From NCBI GenBank assembly GCA_050258555.1, contig JBLMZA010000146.1:1-17274 (forward strand): DNA of 17,274 nucleotides. The letters run 5' to 3'. This DNA is from CAISDA01 sp050258555 (GTDB lineage: Bacteria > Bacteroidota > Ignavibacteria > UBA10030 > UBA8401). The translations under genes were made by a program, and so were the position numbers. The stretch's first letter is position 1. Each line of letters opens with the position of its first letter. Below, piece after piece: positions 16,200 through 17,274 of the stretch. The notes under the pieces are model-generated. The model saw nothing but the letters and a program-made list of their open reading frames with translations, did no database searches and was not told the DNA's origin.

Positions 16200-17274
16200 A
16201 TGAAACACTTTCGTTTACTCTGCTTCGCGGTTCTGTGTGTTGGTTTGATGAGTGTCACGCTTCACGCCCAATGGAAAAACGTGTTGGCGACGCAGGACGA
16301 TACGCCGAACGGCACCGGCCACCAGACCATCAGCGTCGCTGTCATCAATTCCCACTGCCTCGTCGCCCTCGTCAATCGTCCGGTCCTGACGACCTGGACT
16401 GATGAGGTCAATGCGAACGACAGCTGCATTGCAAACTATCTCGTCGGCTATTCGGAACCGACGGTCTTCACCGGCAGGATCGACCGCGTTCCCTACGGAT
16501 CGGGCACCAGCGGACTCTTCACTAAATGGGTGTCGGGATTCGATGAGATCAATCTCTACCGCGCCTATAAGATTGTCGGCACCCCGGACAGCCTTGTCTA
16601 CGTCGCCAACAACGATCCCGACCACAACATCTGCGTGTTCAAGCTCACGAAAGATACCGTGGCCTCCACCGACTGGCGCATGAAGACCGGAACGAACGAC
16701 ATCATGGGGCTCGCCGTCGACAACAACGGGTATGTGTATGTCTGCGCATTGAAAGGCACCGCGCAGAATACGAAGGAGATCCAGGTGTTCAAAGGCATCA
16801 AGGCGGCGGGAACGAAATGGGGCTCGTCATACGACGATGCGCCGGTGGCGACGATCGATCTGCCCGCCGGCACATACCGGGGACTTGCCGTGAGCGGCGA
16901 CGGCAAGTTGCTCTTCGTCTCGAATATGGGCGAGCGGACCGTGACCAAATACACCGGTTCTCCGACCACAGGCTATACGAAGGCGACGGGATTCGCATGG
17001 ACGGAGTCCAAGAACGATACGATTCCCTTGAGCCAGTACGACACGCTGGGCACGAAGGCATGGGATCTCGGGCGCCCGCTCGGCATGGCCTACCTGAACG
17101 GCAACAACATCCTCTACGTCGCCACCGCGCGCTGGCTCGGACTGCTCTTGAAGACGCACAATTCGACGAACGGATACTCGTATTCGAAGATCATCGGCAT
17201 CAATCCGATGACCGGCAAACAGATCGACTCGATCGACATCGCGAAGTATTATTTCGACAAGACCGGTTCGTACT
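16200..17274 (+). CDS. Secreted beta-propeller-like protein, copy 2 (partial, runs off right edge)
   Basis: This is a tandem paralog of the 14449-15993 gene, open for 358 codons to the window edge. It begins MKHFRLLCFAVLCVGLMSVT, a signal peptide cleaved near LHA-Q. GAGGAG lies 8 bases before the ATG, and the start context GGAGT(C/T)A(C/A)TGAAATG is almost the same as in copy 1. The propeller motifs are repeated: SLVYVANNDPDHNICVFKLT, IMGLAVDNNGYVYVCALKGT, YRGLAVSGDGKLLFVSNM and LGMAYLNGNNILYVATARW. Residues from about 104 onward are nearly identical to copy 1. The N-terminal 100 differ more, with two compensating two-residue length changes near residues 33-35 and 103-104. The window ends at DKTGSY, so a roughly 150-residue remainder with a T9SS type A domain is expected outside but not seen. 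This copy is uniformly GC-rich. Confidence 0.9.
   Translation, partial: MKHFRLLCFAVLCVGLMSVTLHAQWKNVLATQDDTPNGTGHQTISVAVINSHCLVALVNRPVLTTWTDEVNANDSCIANYLVGYSEPTVFTGRIDRVPYGSGTSGLFTKWVSGFDEINLYRAYKIVGTPDSLVYVANNDPDHNICVFKLTKDTVASTDWRMKTGTNDIMGLAVDNNGYVYVCALKGTAQNTKEIQVFKGIKAAGTKWGSSYDDAPVATIDLPAGTYRGLAVSGDGKLLFVSNMGERTVTKYTGSPTTGYTKATGFAWTESKNDTIPLSQYDTLGTKAWDLGRPLGMAYLNGNNILYVATARWLGLLLKTHNSTNGYSYSKIIGINPMTGKQIDSIDIAKYYFDKTGSY

Noticed and set aside
16037..16258. A 73-codon minus-strand frame over the hairpin region before propeller copy 2.
   Set aside because: It spans the REP-like hairpin, the promoter and the start of a real gene; it is Lys/Arg-rich low-complexity and lacks a ribosome site.
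1..17274. Mobile elements, CRISPR arrays, toxin-antitoxin or phage-defence genes.
   Set aside because: No transposase, integrase, nuclease, methyltransferase, direct-repeat array or tRNA-linked att site was visible on either strand.

Overview
The window looks like a GC-rich chromosomal segment from a bacterium of the FCB group (Bacteroidota, Ignavibacteriota, Calditrichota and relatives). The evidence is protein content. There are two SusC-like TonB-dependent receptors with carboxypeptidase-regulatory-like N-termini, one PorV/PorQ-like outer-membrane protein, and secreted proteins with type IX secretion (T9SS) C-terminal sorting domains, including the YPNPFNPST form common in Ignavibacteria-like lineages. 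No rRNA, tRNA, transposase, integrase, phage gene or CRISPR array was found, so the species cannot be named.

Left part (1-13502) is transcribed leftwards. A first unit runs from a promoter near 13610-13639 through a TonB-dependent receptor (13502-10836), a 1211-residue secreted protein with calcium-loop-like motifs, a fibronectin-III-like region and a T9SS-type C-terminus (10792-7157), and a PorV-like protein (7121-6105). It ends at a strong rho-independent terminator (6034-6074). A second unit has its own promoter (5945-5973) and repeats the order: a paralogous receptor (5837-2943), then a paralogous secreted protein (2905 to beyond the left edge). The last roughly 230 residues of that protein, including the expected sorting domain, lie outside the window. 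The two units are therefore an ancient tandem duplication of a receptor plus giant surface protein module.

Middle part (13503-13925) is an AT-rich divergent intergenic region with candidate promoters on both strands. 

Right part (13926-17274) is transcribed rightwards. It has a small AT-rich secreted protein of unknown function (13926-14399), a 514-residue secreted beta-propeller-like protein with a canonical T9SS type A domain (14449-15993), a spacer with two related perfect hairpins (16011-16076), and a second, partial copy of the same protein (16200 to the right edge).

The most plausible common theme is the cell surface. The receptors could move or sense an unknown ligand. The giant proteins sit where a SusD lipoprotein would normally be encoded and may be the surface-exposed partner. 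The PorV-like protein may be a dedicated outer-membrane shuttle for its T9SS cargo. The substrate is unknown, and the functional link between the modules is inferred from gene order only.
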